Below, piece after piece: positions 53,715 through 62,202 of a DNA stretch of 64,000 nucleotides. The notes under the pieces are model-generated. The model saw nothing but the letters and a program-made list of their open reading frames with translations. It did not search any database and was not told the origin of the DNA. The DNA comes from Parapedobacter pyrenivorans_A (GTDB lineage: Bacteria; Bacteroidota; Bacteroidia; Sphingobacteriales; Sphingobacteriaceae), in contig NZ_JBHEUZ010000016.1 in assembly GCF_041925275.1 (NCBI RefSeq), positions 1 to 64,000 of the forward strand. The letters run 5' to 3'. Positions within the stretch are counted from its first letter, which is position 1, and each line of letters begins with the position of its first letter. Position numbers and translations under genes: made by a program.

Positions 53715-56700
53715 CTATTCACCTGTTTTCAGCTCCAAGTCGACCGTCTTCGAACCAGTAAGCGGTTTGATACCCATGCCCGGCGAATTGGTGTACTGTG
53801 CGTGGATGCGCAGTACGGTTTGCTTATCTCCTTCGCCAGCGGTTTTCGCAACAACGGCTCCGGTTGCCGGCAACGATTTGCGCTTGCCGGCTTCATCATC
53901 TGCCAGCGACATGATCCAGCGCACAATCTGGCGCGCTTCTGCTTCTTTCATATCCGGGTGGGCAGCCATGGCAACCTCGCCCCAAACACCGCTACCACCC
54001 TGCATGATTTTTTGGGTGAGGTAGGAAGAAGCGTCTTTCTGGTTGCGGTACTTCGAGGCAACCTGCATATACGAAGGGCCGATGCTCGGTTCGCCTATTT
54101 TGTGGCATGACTGGCAATCGGATGCCATCATCAAGCTCCGTCCCAAAACGATTTCAGACACCTGCTGATGGCCCAATGAAGCACCAGCCATATCCCGGCC
54201 AGTGATATAATCGATAGCCACCACAAGGTTCGCCGTGTCTATCGCCCGCCCATGGTCATCCACATTCACCGTGTAGCCGATCTGCTCGCCGGGGGTATAA
54301 AAGCCCGATGTGTTGGTGAGCACGATATCTACCACGGGGTTATCGTTGCCTGCATATACGGACACCGGATTGCTTTCCGCTTGCCCCTTCCCGTCCGATA
54401 CCGTCACACTGATAGCGTATTCACCCCGGCTCTCCAAGGTATAGCTAAGCACGGGCTCACTGGTTTGGCGGGTAACATCGCCGATTTTCCACGTGTACGT
54501 AAGCCCATCATCTTCATAGTCCGTGGCGGCAACCGTGGCCTTTACCGTGAACGGCGTGGCTCCATTGGCCTTTTCTACCTCAATCTCGCCCACCTGGGGA
54601 GGAAGGTTACCGGCAATATAATCAATTCGCGAAATACCGGCATCCTCGTTCTTGGCAAACCATCCCCGACCGTACTCCAACACATAAATCTTACCGTCTT
54701 TGCCCACTTCCATATCAATGGGGTTGGCAAAAGAAGCGCCTTCCGCAAACGGTTCCATCTTATCGAAATCGCCATTGGGCAAGAGGGTAACCGCTTTGAC
54801 CCATCCACGAATCCAATCATATATAATCAACTTGCCATCGTAATAGTCGGGATAACGCGTCTCCTTGGGGAACATATCCGTATAATACACCGGGCCGGCC
54901 ATGGCGTTGCGACCACCGGTACCCACTTGTGGGAACTGGGGCGATGCTGCATAAGGATACCAGATAAATGCGGGTTGTGCCGGTGGCAGTATTTGCAAAC
55001 CCGTATTGTTGGGCGAATTATTCGCAGGGCTTGCCGGGTCGAATGGCTCACCAAACTCGCCTGTGGCGTAGTTGAACGATCGATACGCATAATTATCGCC
55101 AATAAATAGCGGCCACCCGAAGAATCCGGCCTTGCGGGCCTGGTTAACCTCATCGTACCCGCGCGGACCGCGCGTCGCCAAGCTATCATTGGCCGCATCG
55201 GGTCCTACTTCGCCCCAATAGAGGAATCCTGTTTTCTGGTCAACGGAAATCCGGTACGGATTGCGGTTGCCCATCACATAAATCTCGGGACGGGTCTTCG
55301 CTGTCCCTTCGGCAAACAGATTGCCTTCGGGTATCGTGTAGCTACCGTCGGCCTGCACGTCGATACGGAGAATTTTGCCCCGTAGGTCATTGGTATTCCC
55401 GGATGACCGGCGTACGTCATACTGCTCGTATCCGGGCCGGCCGTCCAAAGGCGCAAAACCATGGCTTTTGTACTTCGACGGATCCGGTTGATCAAAAGGC
55501 GTGGAATTGTCGCCGGTAGACAGATATAGCAGCCCATCGCCGCCAAACGCAATGGATCCACCGGTATGGCAGCATATCTGGCGTTGCGAATAGAACTGAA
55601 GGATGATTTTTTCCGATGCCATATCGAGTTTACCGTCATCATACACGAACCGCGACAAACGATTTACCGACGTGTCTACCGGGCTATAGAAAGCGTACAG
55701 ATATTTGTTCGTTTCGTACTCCGGGTCTAACGCCAAGCCCATGAACCCTTCCTCAGCATTTACATTGGGCACCCCCGATTGGTGGTATACATCAAGAAAG
55801 CCTACTTGTTTCACCGTTTGGCTATCTTGCTGGAAAAGCATCAGCTCGCCACGGCGCTGAGCCACCAGGATATCGTAATTGGGCAGTATTGCCATTTCTG
55901 TAGGTTCGAAAAGCTCCCCTGTAACGAGTTGCTTCTTTACAAACCGCTGCGGATTGGGCGGAAGCTGTGTTTTTGCTTTGCTGTAATTAAGTTTTAGGTT
56001 TTTGCCCACGGCATACTGGATACCACCCAATATCATCTTGAGGTGCAGCGAATCACTGAAAGACGCTTCGGAGTGCCCTAGGGCTGTATAGAACGAACGC
56101 CCGCCATCATACTCATGGTACCACACCATCGGATGGTCGTCGCCATTGTCGCCGCCTTGGTAGCTATCTTCGTCAATCGTAACCAACACGTTGGTTTCCG
56201 AACTGAGATTTTTGAAATTATACCATTCGTCATCGTAGCGGAAAGTACTTGGAAGGCCGTCCGTAGCCGGATGAAGGGAATCGACCACATGAAAGGTGGC
56301 TTCCTGCGGATGCGGATGGCCTTTGAAGTAGCCACCCACCAGCCTGCCAAACCAGCCCCAGTCGTACTCGGTGTCTGACGCGGCGTGGATGCCCACAAAA
56401 CCGCCCCCTGCCTGGATATACCGCTCAAAGGCGGCTTCTTGATAATGGTTAAGGACATCGCCGGTAGTACTAAGGAAGATAACGGCCGAATAGTGCTGGA
56501 GACTATCATCATTGAACCACTCCGCATTGGTGGTCGTATCAATCGCATACCCGTTTTCGCCGGCAAGCTTGATCAGTGCCGCATTGCCCGCCGGGATAGA
56601 CTCATGGTAGAAGGCAGCCGTTTTGCTGAATACCAACAGCCGGGGCTTACCACTGCGCTTATTGCAGGAATAACTGGCAAACAATAGGATAGCCGACAAG

Positions 56701-56747
56701 AAAAATAACAAAGATTTCGTGATACCTCGGTGATTAATTCTTTCCAT
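53715..56747 (-). CDS. ThuA / PQQ-type sugar dehydrogenase / PKD / cytochrome c fusion lipoprotein
   Basis: About 1,010 residues from the ATG at 56747; a lipoprotein signal ends in FASYSC. Domain order: ThuA-like (about 35-250: LLVFSKTAAFYHESI, GGGFVGIHAASDTEYDW, HPMVWYHEYDGGRSFYTALGHS); soluble sugar-dehydrogenase propeller (about 270-700: EPTEMAILPNYDILVAQRRG, HTGGSIAFGGDGLLYLSTGDN, GNRNPYRISVDQ); a PKD domain (about 715-790); and a cytochrome c with CQSCH and a distal Met. This architecture is common in Bacteroidota and Planctomycetes. It probably oxidises a sugar in the periplasm and passes electrons to its own heme. A strong terminator follows. Confidence 0.92.
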   Translation of the reverse strand: MERINHRGITKSLLFFLSAILLFASYSCNKRSGKPRLLVFSKTAAFYHESIPAGNAALIKLAGENGYAIDTTTNAEWFNDDSLQHYSAVIFLSTTGDVLNHYQEAAFERYIQAGGGFVGIHAASDTEYDWGWFGRLVGGYFKGHPHPQEATFHVVDSLHPATDGLPSTFRYDDEWYNFKNLSSETNVLVTIDEDSYQGGDNGDDHPMVWYHEYDGGRSFYTALGHSEASFSDSLHLKMILGGIQYAVGKNLKLNYSKAKTQLPPNPQRFVKKQLVTGELFEPTEMAILPNYDILVAQRRGELMLFQQDSQTVKQVGFLDVYHQSGVPNVNAEEGFMGLALDPEYETNKYLYAFYSPVDTSVNRLSRFVYDDGKLDMASEKIILQFYSQRQICCHTGGSIAFGGDGLLYLSTGDNSTPFDQPDPSKYKSHGFAPLDGRPGYEQYDVRRSSGNTNDLRGKILRIDVQADGSYTIPEGNLFAEGTAKTRPEIYVMGNRNPYRISVDQKTGFLYWGEVGPDAANDSLATRGPRGYDEVNQARKAGFFGWPLFIGDNYAYRSFNYATGEFGEPFDPASPANNSPNNTGLQILPPAQPAFIWYPYAASPQFPQVGTGGRNAMAGPVYYTDMFPKETRYPDYYDGKLIIYDWIRGWVKAVTLLPNGDFDKMEPFAEGASFANPIDMEVGKDGKIYVLEYGRGWFAKNEDAGISRIDYIAGNLPPQVGEIEVEKANGATPFTVKATVAATDYEDDGLTYTWKIGDVTRQTSEPVLSYTLESRGEYAISVTVSDGKGQAESNPVSVYAGNDNPVVDIVLTNTSGFYTPGEQIGYTVNVDDHGRAIDTANLVVAIDYITGRDMAGASLGHQQVSEIVLGRSLMMASDCQSCHKIGEPSIGPSYMQVASKYRNQKDASSYLTQKIMQGGSGVWGEVAMAAHPDMKEAEARQIVRWIMSLADDEAGKRKSLPATGAVVAKTAGEGDKQTVLRIHAQYTNSPGMGIKPLTGSKTVDLELKTGE

Positions 56748-56930
56748 ATTAGGGTTCAATTACATATTGGATTGCAAAAATGACAAATTTTACCATAATA
56801 TCGTGATAAATATTAAATTGGTTTAGTAAGTTTCCCAATACAAACGCAAAGCATATGCGACAGAACACAAATTCCCAATTCTTTACAGATTTTGACGGTT
56901 ATTTCACCGCCAAGGAAAAAATGACCGTGA

Positions 56931-57992
56931 ATGGAGGGTAAGTTGGAAGACAACGATGATTTGGCATTGGTGATGGCCTGGCCGGATCAGACGGCGCGTG
57001 GCGATGAACGATGGATGGCCATACTTAAACAACTCGGCATTGTAAAAAACCTGAACTTCAAAGTGGGCCATGCCGCGATTGTGTTGATATGCCGCCAAAC
57101 GGGGGCCTTGGCCTATTTCGATTTCGGCAGGTACATAACACCACGTGGATATGGCCGCGCACGCTCCGTTGAATCCGACCCCAGGCTGGCGTTAGAAACC
57201 GAAGCCGCTGTCGACCACAACAGTCATATTGCCAATTTGGATGCGATTTTGGATGAATTGCAGCAAATAGAGGAGGCTACCCACGGGGGCGGGCGATTAT
57301 TTTTTTCCGTCGCCAAAGGCTTGTCTTATACCGCAGCCAGCCGATTTGCACAGCAACTCGTGGAGAAAGGCCCAATAAAATACGGCGCCGTCGCCACCGG
57401 TAACAACAGCTGCTCACGTTTCGTGGCCCAGGTACTGTTGGCAGGCTTTGGAAACCAGCACCCCGCACGGATGCGGATTGGATTGCCCGAAAGCATCAAA
57501 CCCAGTCCGATGAGCAACGTCGTAAACGCCTCAACTGACCGGACGGTCTACTGCTACCACAAAGGTAAGTTGGAAACCCTACGGATGAACCGTTGGCAAT
57601 CGTTAGGCTTTCAACTGGACCAACTGCTGCACAACGTCTCGGCAGCCAAGTCCAAAAACCTGCCCTGCGACCGCGAGCCGGGCAACATAGCTGAACCCGA
57701 AAGACCGGCCAGGGTACCCGTTGCGGCACAGTGGTTGGGCGGTATCGGTGAAGGCGCTTGGTTTATCCTCGAACGGGATACAGACCGCGATACGCTGTTG
57801 GTAATCAAGTATGCCAGCAACGGACGTGAAGAGTACCGGGTCGCGTGCGCCGCCGATCACCCCGTAAACCCGGACATGCCATACCTATTTACGTACCAAT
57901 GCCACCACAAACGCCATACGGTAACGCAGTACGGCAAGGAAATTGTACTGGAAACAACGGAAAAGCCAAATAAACAGGCAAAGACAGCATAG
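56931..57992 (+). CDS. Conserved hypothetical protein, DUF6695-like, papain/NlpC-type fold suspected
   Basis: A 353-residue protein. It begins with DDLALVMAWPDQTARGDERWMAILKQLGI, then KVGHAAIVLICRQTGALAYFDFGRYITPRGYGRARS, GRLFFSVAKGLSYTAASRF, and GNNSCSRFVAQVL. A His in GHAAIVL followed later by a Cys in NNSCSRF is compatible with an NlpC/P60-like catalytic pair. I associate this pattern with DUF6695 of Bacteroidota, but only from memory. It precedes panD by 29 bases and may be cotranscribed with it. The substrate is unknown. Confidence 0.65.
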   Translation: MEGKLEDNDDLALVMAWPDQTARGDERWMAILKQLGIVKNLNFKVGHAAIVLICRQTGALAYFDFGRYITPRGYGRARSVESDPRLALETEAAVDHNSHIANLDAILDELQQIEEATHGGGRLFFSVAKGLSYTAASRFAQQLVEKGPIKYGAVATGNNSCSRFVAQVLLAGFGNQHPARMRIGLPESIKPSPMSNVVNASTDRTVYCYHKGKLETLRMNRWQSLGFQLDQLLHNVSAAKSKNLPCDREPGNIAEPERPARVPVAAQWLGGIGEGAWFILERDTDRDTLLVIKYASNGREEYRVACAADHPVNPDMPYLFTYQCHHKRHTVTQYGKEIVLETTEKPNKQAKTA

Positions 57993-58021
57993 CAATCAAC
58001 ACAAAGGAAACACACAATAAT

Positions 58022-58390
58022 ATGGAGTTAACTATTTTAAAATCAAAAATCCACACGGTTAAAGTAACGGAAGCGAATGTAGCATATAACGGGTCTATAA
58101 CCGTAGACGCCGACTTGTTGGATGCAGCTAAAATAAAGAAGTACGAGCAGGTCTACATCAATAATGCCATCAATGGAAGCCGCATTATGACCTATGTGCT
58201 TCCCGGCAAGCGCGGAAGCGGCGAAGTATGCATGAATGGCGGTGCAGCACTCCACGCCAAAGTGGGCGACACCGTTCACATCCTTAGTTTCTTCAAAGTA
58301 ACCGAAGAGGAGGCCGACAGCTATCAACCGGTATTGGTATTTACCAAAGACAACAACCAGATAGACAAGATAGACAAGTACACCTATTGA
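58022..58390 (+). CDS. panD: Aspartate 1-decarboxylase
   Basis: A 122-residue pyruvoyl enzyme making beta-alanine from aspartate for pantothenate and coenzyme A. The proenzyme self-cleaves between Gly24 and Ser25 (YNGSITVD); Lys9 and Tyr22 of the active site are in place, as is the GSRIMTYVLPGKRGSGEVCMNGGAA core. Length is normal. It is followed by a hairpin that may end transcription. Confidence 0.95.
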   Translation: MELTILKSKIHTVKVTEANVAYNGSITVDADLLDAAKIKKYEQVYINNAINGSRIMTYVLPGKRGSGEVCMNGGAALHAKVGDTVHILSFFKVTEEEADSYQPVLVFTKDNNQIDKIDKYTY

Positions 58391-58400
58391 TAATGAGATG

Positions 58401-58440
58401 AAAGGATGAGGGGTGATGATTTTTCTGAGCCCCTCCTTTA
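58401..58440 (+). terminator. Possible terminator after panD
   Basis: AAAGGA-TGA-GGGG (58401-58413) and CCCCTCCTTT (58430-58439) can pair with a three-base bulge; TTTATT follows. The stem is good but the T tract is short. Confidence 0.45.
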
Positions 58441-58547
58441 TTCCTCCTTCAGCCTACCGCCCCCCAAGCCCTCCATTTTTACACCGCTACCGTTTGCATA
58501 TCAACGCTTCTTTGAGTAAGTTTGGTTGATTTAATTCACCAATTGCC

Positions 58548-58628
58548 ATTCAGGACAGTACAGGATGCTGTTTCATCACAAAAAAAGTAGCATTGTAATC
58601 TCCAAATAGCGGCTGTAGATGTTACCCA
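58548..58628 (+). promoter_or_regulatory. Shared bipartite promoter/operator element, copy 1
   Basis: ATTCAGGACAGTACAGGATG (58548-58567) is followed after 18 bases by AGTAGCATTGT (58586-58596) and after 22 more by ATGTTACCCA (58619-58628). The same three blocks recur before the gene at 62203. TAGCATTG resembles the -7 consensus with one mismatch, so the first block may be a -33/activator site; it contains repeated CAGGA-CAGTA-CAGGA. Confidence 0.6.
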
Positions 58629-58655
58629 GCCCGATTATAACACTTAGATAATAGC

Positions 58656-61600
58656 ATGCGAATCAATGCAAACGTCAATAAATTGATTAAATCAATGAGC
58701 GTTAAACATAGCATAGGCGGTCGATTCAAACCCTTGGTTTTTGCTGGTATGGTGGCTATGGCCAGTTGTGCCTACCAATGCAGTGCGCCCACGGCACCCC
58801 CTCTGGCACTGCGGCAGGGCGACCACATCATCCTGGTGGGCAACAACCTCGGATCGCGCATGATGGACTACGGCTACTTTGAAACCGAGCTGCATCTGCG
58901 CTACCCCGACAGCCTGCTGTACATCCGCAATATGTGCGACGGCGGCAACACGCCCGGCTTCCGGCCCCATTCGGGGCGCCCCTCCCCATGGGCTTTCCCT
59001 GGCGCCGATACGCTGCAGTCTGACACGACGCTGCTGAACGACCCCGATATGCAGGGCCACTGGGAAATGCCCGATGAGTGGCTGGCCCGGCACAAGGCCG
59101 ATATCATTATCGCGTTTTTCGGTTACGTTGAATCCTTCCGTGGCGAAGCGGGGGTGCAGCGCTACCGGGAGGAACTCGACGCATTCATCAAGCATACCCT
59201 CCAACAGCATTACAACGGCCACACGCCGCCCCGGCTTGCCATCGTCTCTCCCATCGCCTTCGAAGACCGCTCGGCAGACTACGACCTGCCAAACGGCACG
59301 GAGGAAAACAAGCGCCTAGCGATGTATACCGAAGCGATGGCGGAAGTAGCCCATAGCAACGGTGTCCTTTTCGTCAACATGTACGGTCCTTTCAGCAAAC
59401 TATTCCGCCGCAGCGACAGCCCGCTCACCATCGACGGTGCGCAGCTCAATGATGCGGGATACCGGCAATTCTCTACCCAGCTGGCGGATGCCGTATTCGG
59501 CCCAAAGAAACAGGTGGACGACGCCCACCGCGGGCTCGTCAACGATGCGGTGATGGAAAAGAACTGGCTCTGGTTCCAAGATTTCAAGCACCCCAATGGC
59601 GTGCAGGCCTTCGGGCGCCGGTACGATCCATTCGGCCCAGACAACTATCCTGCCGAATTTACCAAGATACGTGAGATGACCGCCATCCGTGATGAAGCCA
59701 TCTGGAAAGCGGCCCAAGGGATACGGATGAACCTAGACAGTGCCGACGCGACCACCACGGTACTGCCCAAGGTGGAGACCAACTACCTGACCCGCAACGC
59801 CAACGCCCCCCTGCCGAGGTACCTGTACGGAACGGAGGCACTTGCGGAGTTTCACATGGCACCGGGCTATGAAATAAGCCTGTTCGCCTCGGAGCAGGAA
59901 TTTCCCGACCTCCAGAAGCCCGTACAGCTCACCTTCGACAACCTGGGCCGCCTATGGGTCGCCACCATGCCCTCCTACCCGCACTGGAAACCGGGCGATC
60001 CCAAACCTACCGACAAACTGCTCATATTGGAAGATACAGACAACGACGGCAAAGCCGACAAACAGACCGTCTTTGCCGATGGCCTGCACCTTCCCATGGG
60101 TTTCGAGCTAGCCCCGGAAGGCGTTTATGTATCGCAGGGGACGAATATGGTACTCCTTTCGGATACGGACGGCGACGATAAAGCCGATAAGCGGGAGGTC
60201 CTGCTAAGCGGCTTCGACGACCACGATACGCACCACGCCCACCACGCCTATACGAGCGATCCCTCCGGCGCCATCTACATGGGGCAAGGGGTATTCCTGC
60301 TGAGCGACATCGAAACGCCCTACGGGCCGGTGCGCGGCACCAACGGTGGCTTCTTCCGTTATAACCCCGCACGCCGCAAACTGGAATACACCGCTCAGCT
60401 CTCCATCCCCAACCCCTGGGGCATTGCCTTCGATGATTGGGGGCAAAACTTCTACGCCGAAACTTCGGGGCCGGATGTGACCTGGATGATGCCGGGATCG
60501 CTCAGCCCGGTTTATGGCAAAGCCAATCCGAAGGGCCGCAACCTAATCGAGGATGCCCATCGCGTGCGGCCCACTTCGGGCCTGGAGTTCGTATCGAGCC
60601 GCCACTTCCCCGATGAGGTGCAGGGCGACATGCTTATCAACAACACCATCGGCTTCCTGGGCATGAAACAGCATGCAATGGCCGAAGACGGGACGGGCTA
60701 TAGCAGCCACCACCGCCAGGACCTCATGCGGTCGGACGACCCGAACTTCCGGCCCGTCGATATGGAGTTCGCGCCGGATGGCTCCTTGTATGTAGTTGAT
60801 TGGCACAACGTGCTGATTGGCCACATGCAGCACAACCAACGCGATCCGCTACGCGACCATACCCATGGCCGCATATACCGGATCACGTACCCATCGCGGC
60901 CATTGGTGAAACCAGCCACCATCGCCGGTGCCGACATCGCAGCGCTATTGGATAACCTAACGCTGCCCGAATACCGTACCCGCTACCGTACCCGGCGCGA
61001 ACTGCGCGGCCGCGATGCCGGCGAGGTGCTTAAGCAGCTCAGCCATTGGCTGGACAAGCTGGACCGGAACGATGCCCGCTATGAGCACCATCTGTTGGAG
61101 GGGCTTTGGGTGAGCTGGGGGCTCAACCGCGTTGACCAGCCCCTGCTGCGCAGATTGCTACATGCCAACGACCATCGCGTACGCGCGGCGGCCGTGCGGG
61201 TGTTGCGCTACACAGGGCATCAAGTAAATGACCAGGCCGCACTGCTGCGGGAAGCTGCTGCCGACCCGCACGGGCGGGTGCGCTTGGAAGCCATCGTGGC
61301 AGCCTCCTGGCTCGACAAGGACAAAACAACACCGATATTGGAGGAAGCCGCCAAACACCCCATAGACAGTTGGATGGCCGGTGCCTACCAGACCGCAGCG
61401 GCCCGCATCGGAGCCCCCGCCGCACAGACCGGAACCACGCAGGCCGAAGCCGCCGGCACGGACCTGAAAGGGGCCGACCTCGCCCGCTATAAACAGGGCC
61501 AGCTGATTTTCCAACGCGAAGGTTTCTGCATCACATGCCACCAGGCGGACGGTAAAGGGCTACCCGCCTCCGGGTTCCCGCCGCTTGCGGGCACCCGATG

Positions 61601-61886
61601 GGTGCTGGATGATGACGTTCGCCTCATCAAGCTCACGCTGAACGGTCTGCATGGTCCCATTGAGGTGCTGGGTGAAAAATACCCCGGCCAAGTGCCCATG
61701 ACACCCTTCGGCGGCCTGCTTGACGACGAAGGGGTGGCCGCCGTGCTCACCTACGTGAAAAACTCGTTCGGCAACACGGGTACGCCCATCAGTCCGGAGC
61801 AGGTGAAGGCTGTCCGCGCCGCAATCGCCGGTAAGAAAGGATTCTACTCGCCCGACGAACTGCTTGCGGAACACCCGCTGAAATAG
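58656..61886 (+). CDS. SGNH-like / dehydrogenase propeller / HEAT / cytochrome c fusion lipoprotein (PVC-type CxxCH protein)
   Basis: About 1,076 residues; the ATG at 58695 would also fit and gives a cleaner lipoprotein signal (MVAMASC). Residues about 50-290 form an SGNH-like domain that starts IILVGNNLGSRM instead of GDSL, so the usual catalytic Ser may be lost. Residues about 390-760 are a membrane-bound-dehydrogenase propeller (PVQLTFDNLGRLWVATMPSYPHW, DTDNDGKADKQTVFADGLHLPMGFEL, SGLEFVSSRHFPDEVQGD, DMEFAPDGSLYVVDWHN). HEAT-like repeats follow, then a cytochrome c with FCITCHQADGKG. Such proteins occur widely in Planctomycetes and Bacteroidota and probably oxidise a sugar or its derivative. 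Promoter elements are shared with the next gene. Confidence 0.9.
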   Translation: MRINANVNKLIKSMSVKHSIGGRFKPLVFAGMVAMASCAYQCSAPTAPPLALRQGDHIILVGNNLGSRMMDYGYFETELHLRYPDSLLYIRNMCDGGNTPGFRPHSGRPSPWAFPGADTLQSDTTLLNDPDMQGHWEMPDEWLARHKADIIIAFFGYVESFRGEAGVQRYREELDAFIKHTLQQHYNGHTPPRLAIVSPIAFEDRSADYDLPNGTEENKRLAMYTEAMAEVAHSNGVLFVNMYGPFSKLFRRSDSPLTIDGAQLNDAGYRQFSTQLADAVFGPKKQVDDAHRGLVNDAVMEKNWLWFQDFKHPNGVQAFGRRYDPFGPDNYPAEFTKIREMTAIRDEAIWKAAQGIRMNLDSADATTTVLPKVETNYLTRNANAPLPRYLYGTEALAEFHMAPGYEISLFASEQEFPDLQKPVQLTFDNLGRLWVATMPSYPHWKPGDPKPTDKLLILEDTDNDGKADKQTVFADGLHLPMGFELAPEGVYVSQGTNMVLLSDTDGDDKADKREVLLSGFDDHDTHHAHHAYTSDPSGAIYMGQGVFLLSDIETPYGPVRGTNGGFFRYNPARRKLEYTAQLSIPNPWGIAFDDWGQNFYAETSGPDVTWMMPGSLSPVYGKANPKGRNLIEDAHRVRPTSGLEFVSSRHFPDEVQGDMLINNTIGFLGMKQHAMAEDGTGYSSHHRQDLMRSDDPNFRPVDMEFAPDGSLYVVDWHNVLIGHMQHNQRDPLRDHTHGRIYRITYPSRPLVKPATIAGADIAALLDNLTLPEYRTRYRTRRELRGRDAGEVLKQLSHWLDKLDRNDARYEHHLLEGLWVSWGLNRVDQPLLRRLLHANDHRVRAAAVRVLRYTGHQVNDQAALLREAAADPHGRVRLEAIVAASWLDKDKTTPILEEAAKHPIDSWMAGAYQTAAARIGAPAAQTGTTQAEAAGTDLKGADLARYKQGQLIFQREGFCITCHQADGKGLPASGFPPLAGTRWVLDDDVRLIKLTLNGLHGPIEVLGEKYPGQVPMTPFGGLLDDEGVAAVLTYVKNSFGNTGTPISPEQVKAVRAAIAGKKGFYSPDELLAEHPLK

Positions 61887-61896
61887 CGGTCTCCTT

Positions 61897-61925
61897 GGCA
61901 GCCCATGGACGAGCCGTGGGCTGCC
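61897..61925 (+). terminator. Hairpin between the two large dehydrogenase-type genes
   Basis: GGCAGCCCA (61897-61905) and TGGGCTGCC (61917-61925) are perfectly complementary around an 11-base loop. No T tract follows, so it may not be an intrinsic terminator. Confidence 0.35.
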
Positions 61926-61935
61926 TGGACCGGTT

Positions 61936-62017
61936 ATTCAGGACAGTACAGGATGAAATTTTACGATAAACATAGTAGCATTGTGGACACCAGTTAGCTA
62001 TTATTTTATGTTGCCCA
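61936..62017 (+). promoter_or_regulatory. Shared bipartite promoter/operator element, copy 2
   Basis: ATTCAGGACAGTACAGGATG (61936-61955), then 18 bases, then AGTAGCATTGT (61974-61984), then 23 bases and ATGTTGCCCA (62008-62017). Both the sequence and the 18-base spacing match copy 1 while the intervening bases differ, which argues for function rather than simple duplication. Confidence 0.6.
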
Positions 62018-62202
62018 ATACCAAGTACGATACTAAAATGACATTGCCGGCCACGCGAAAGCCCTTCACGGACATAAAATCCGAAACGAGCCCTTTCCTT
62101 CGGAAGAATCGGACTTCCCGCATTCAGGTCGCAAATTATTCGAATTAGTAACAGCTCGCTAGCCGCTTGCCACCTTCAAGGTATTTGTTACACGTATTCT
62201 TC

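Noticed and set aside
56855..56941. A 28-codon ORF overlapping the start of the DUF6695-like gene
   Set aside because: No similarity or strong start signal; could be a leader peptide but nothing supports it.
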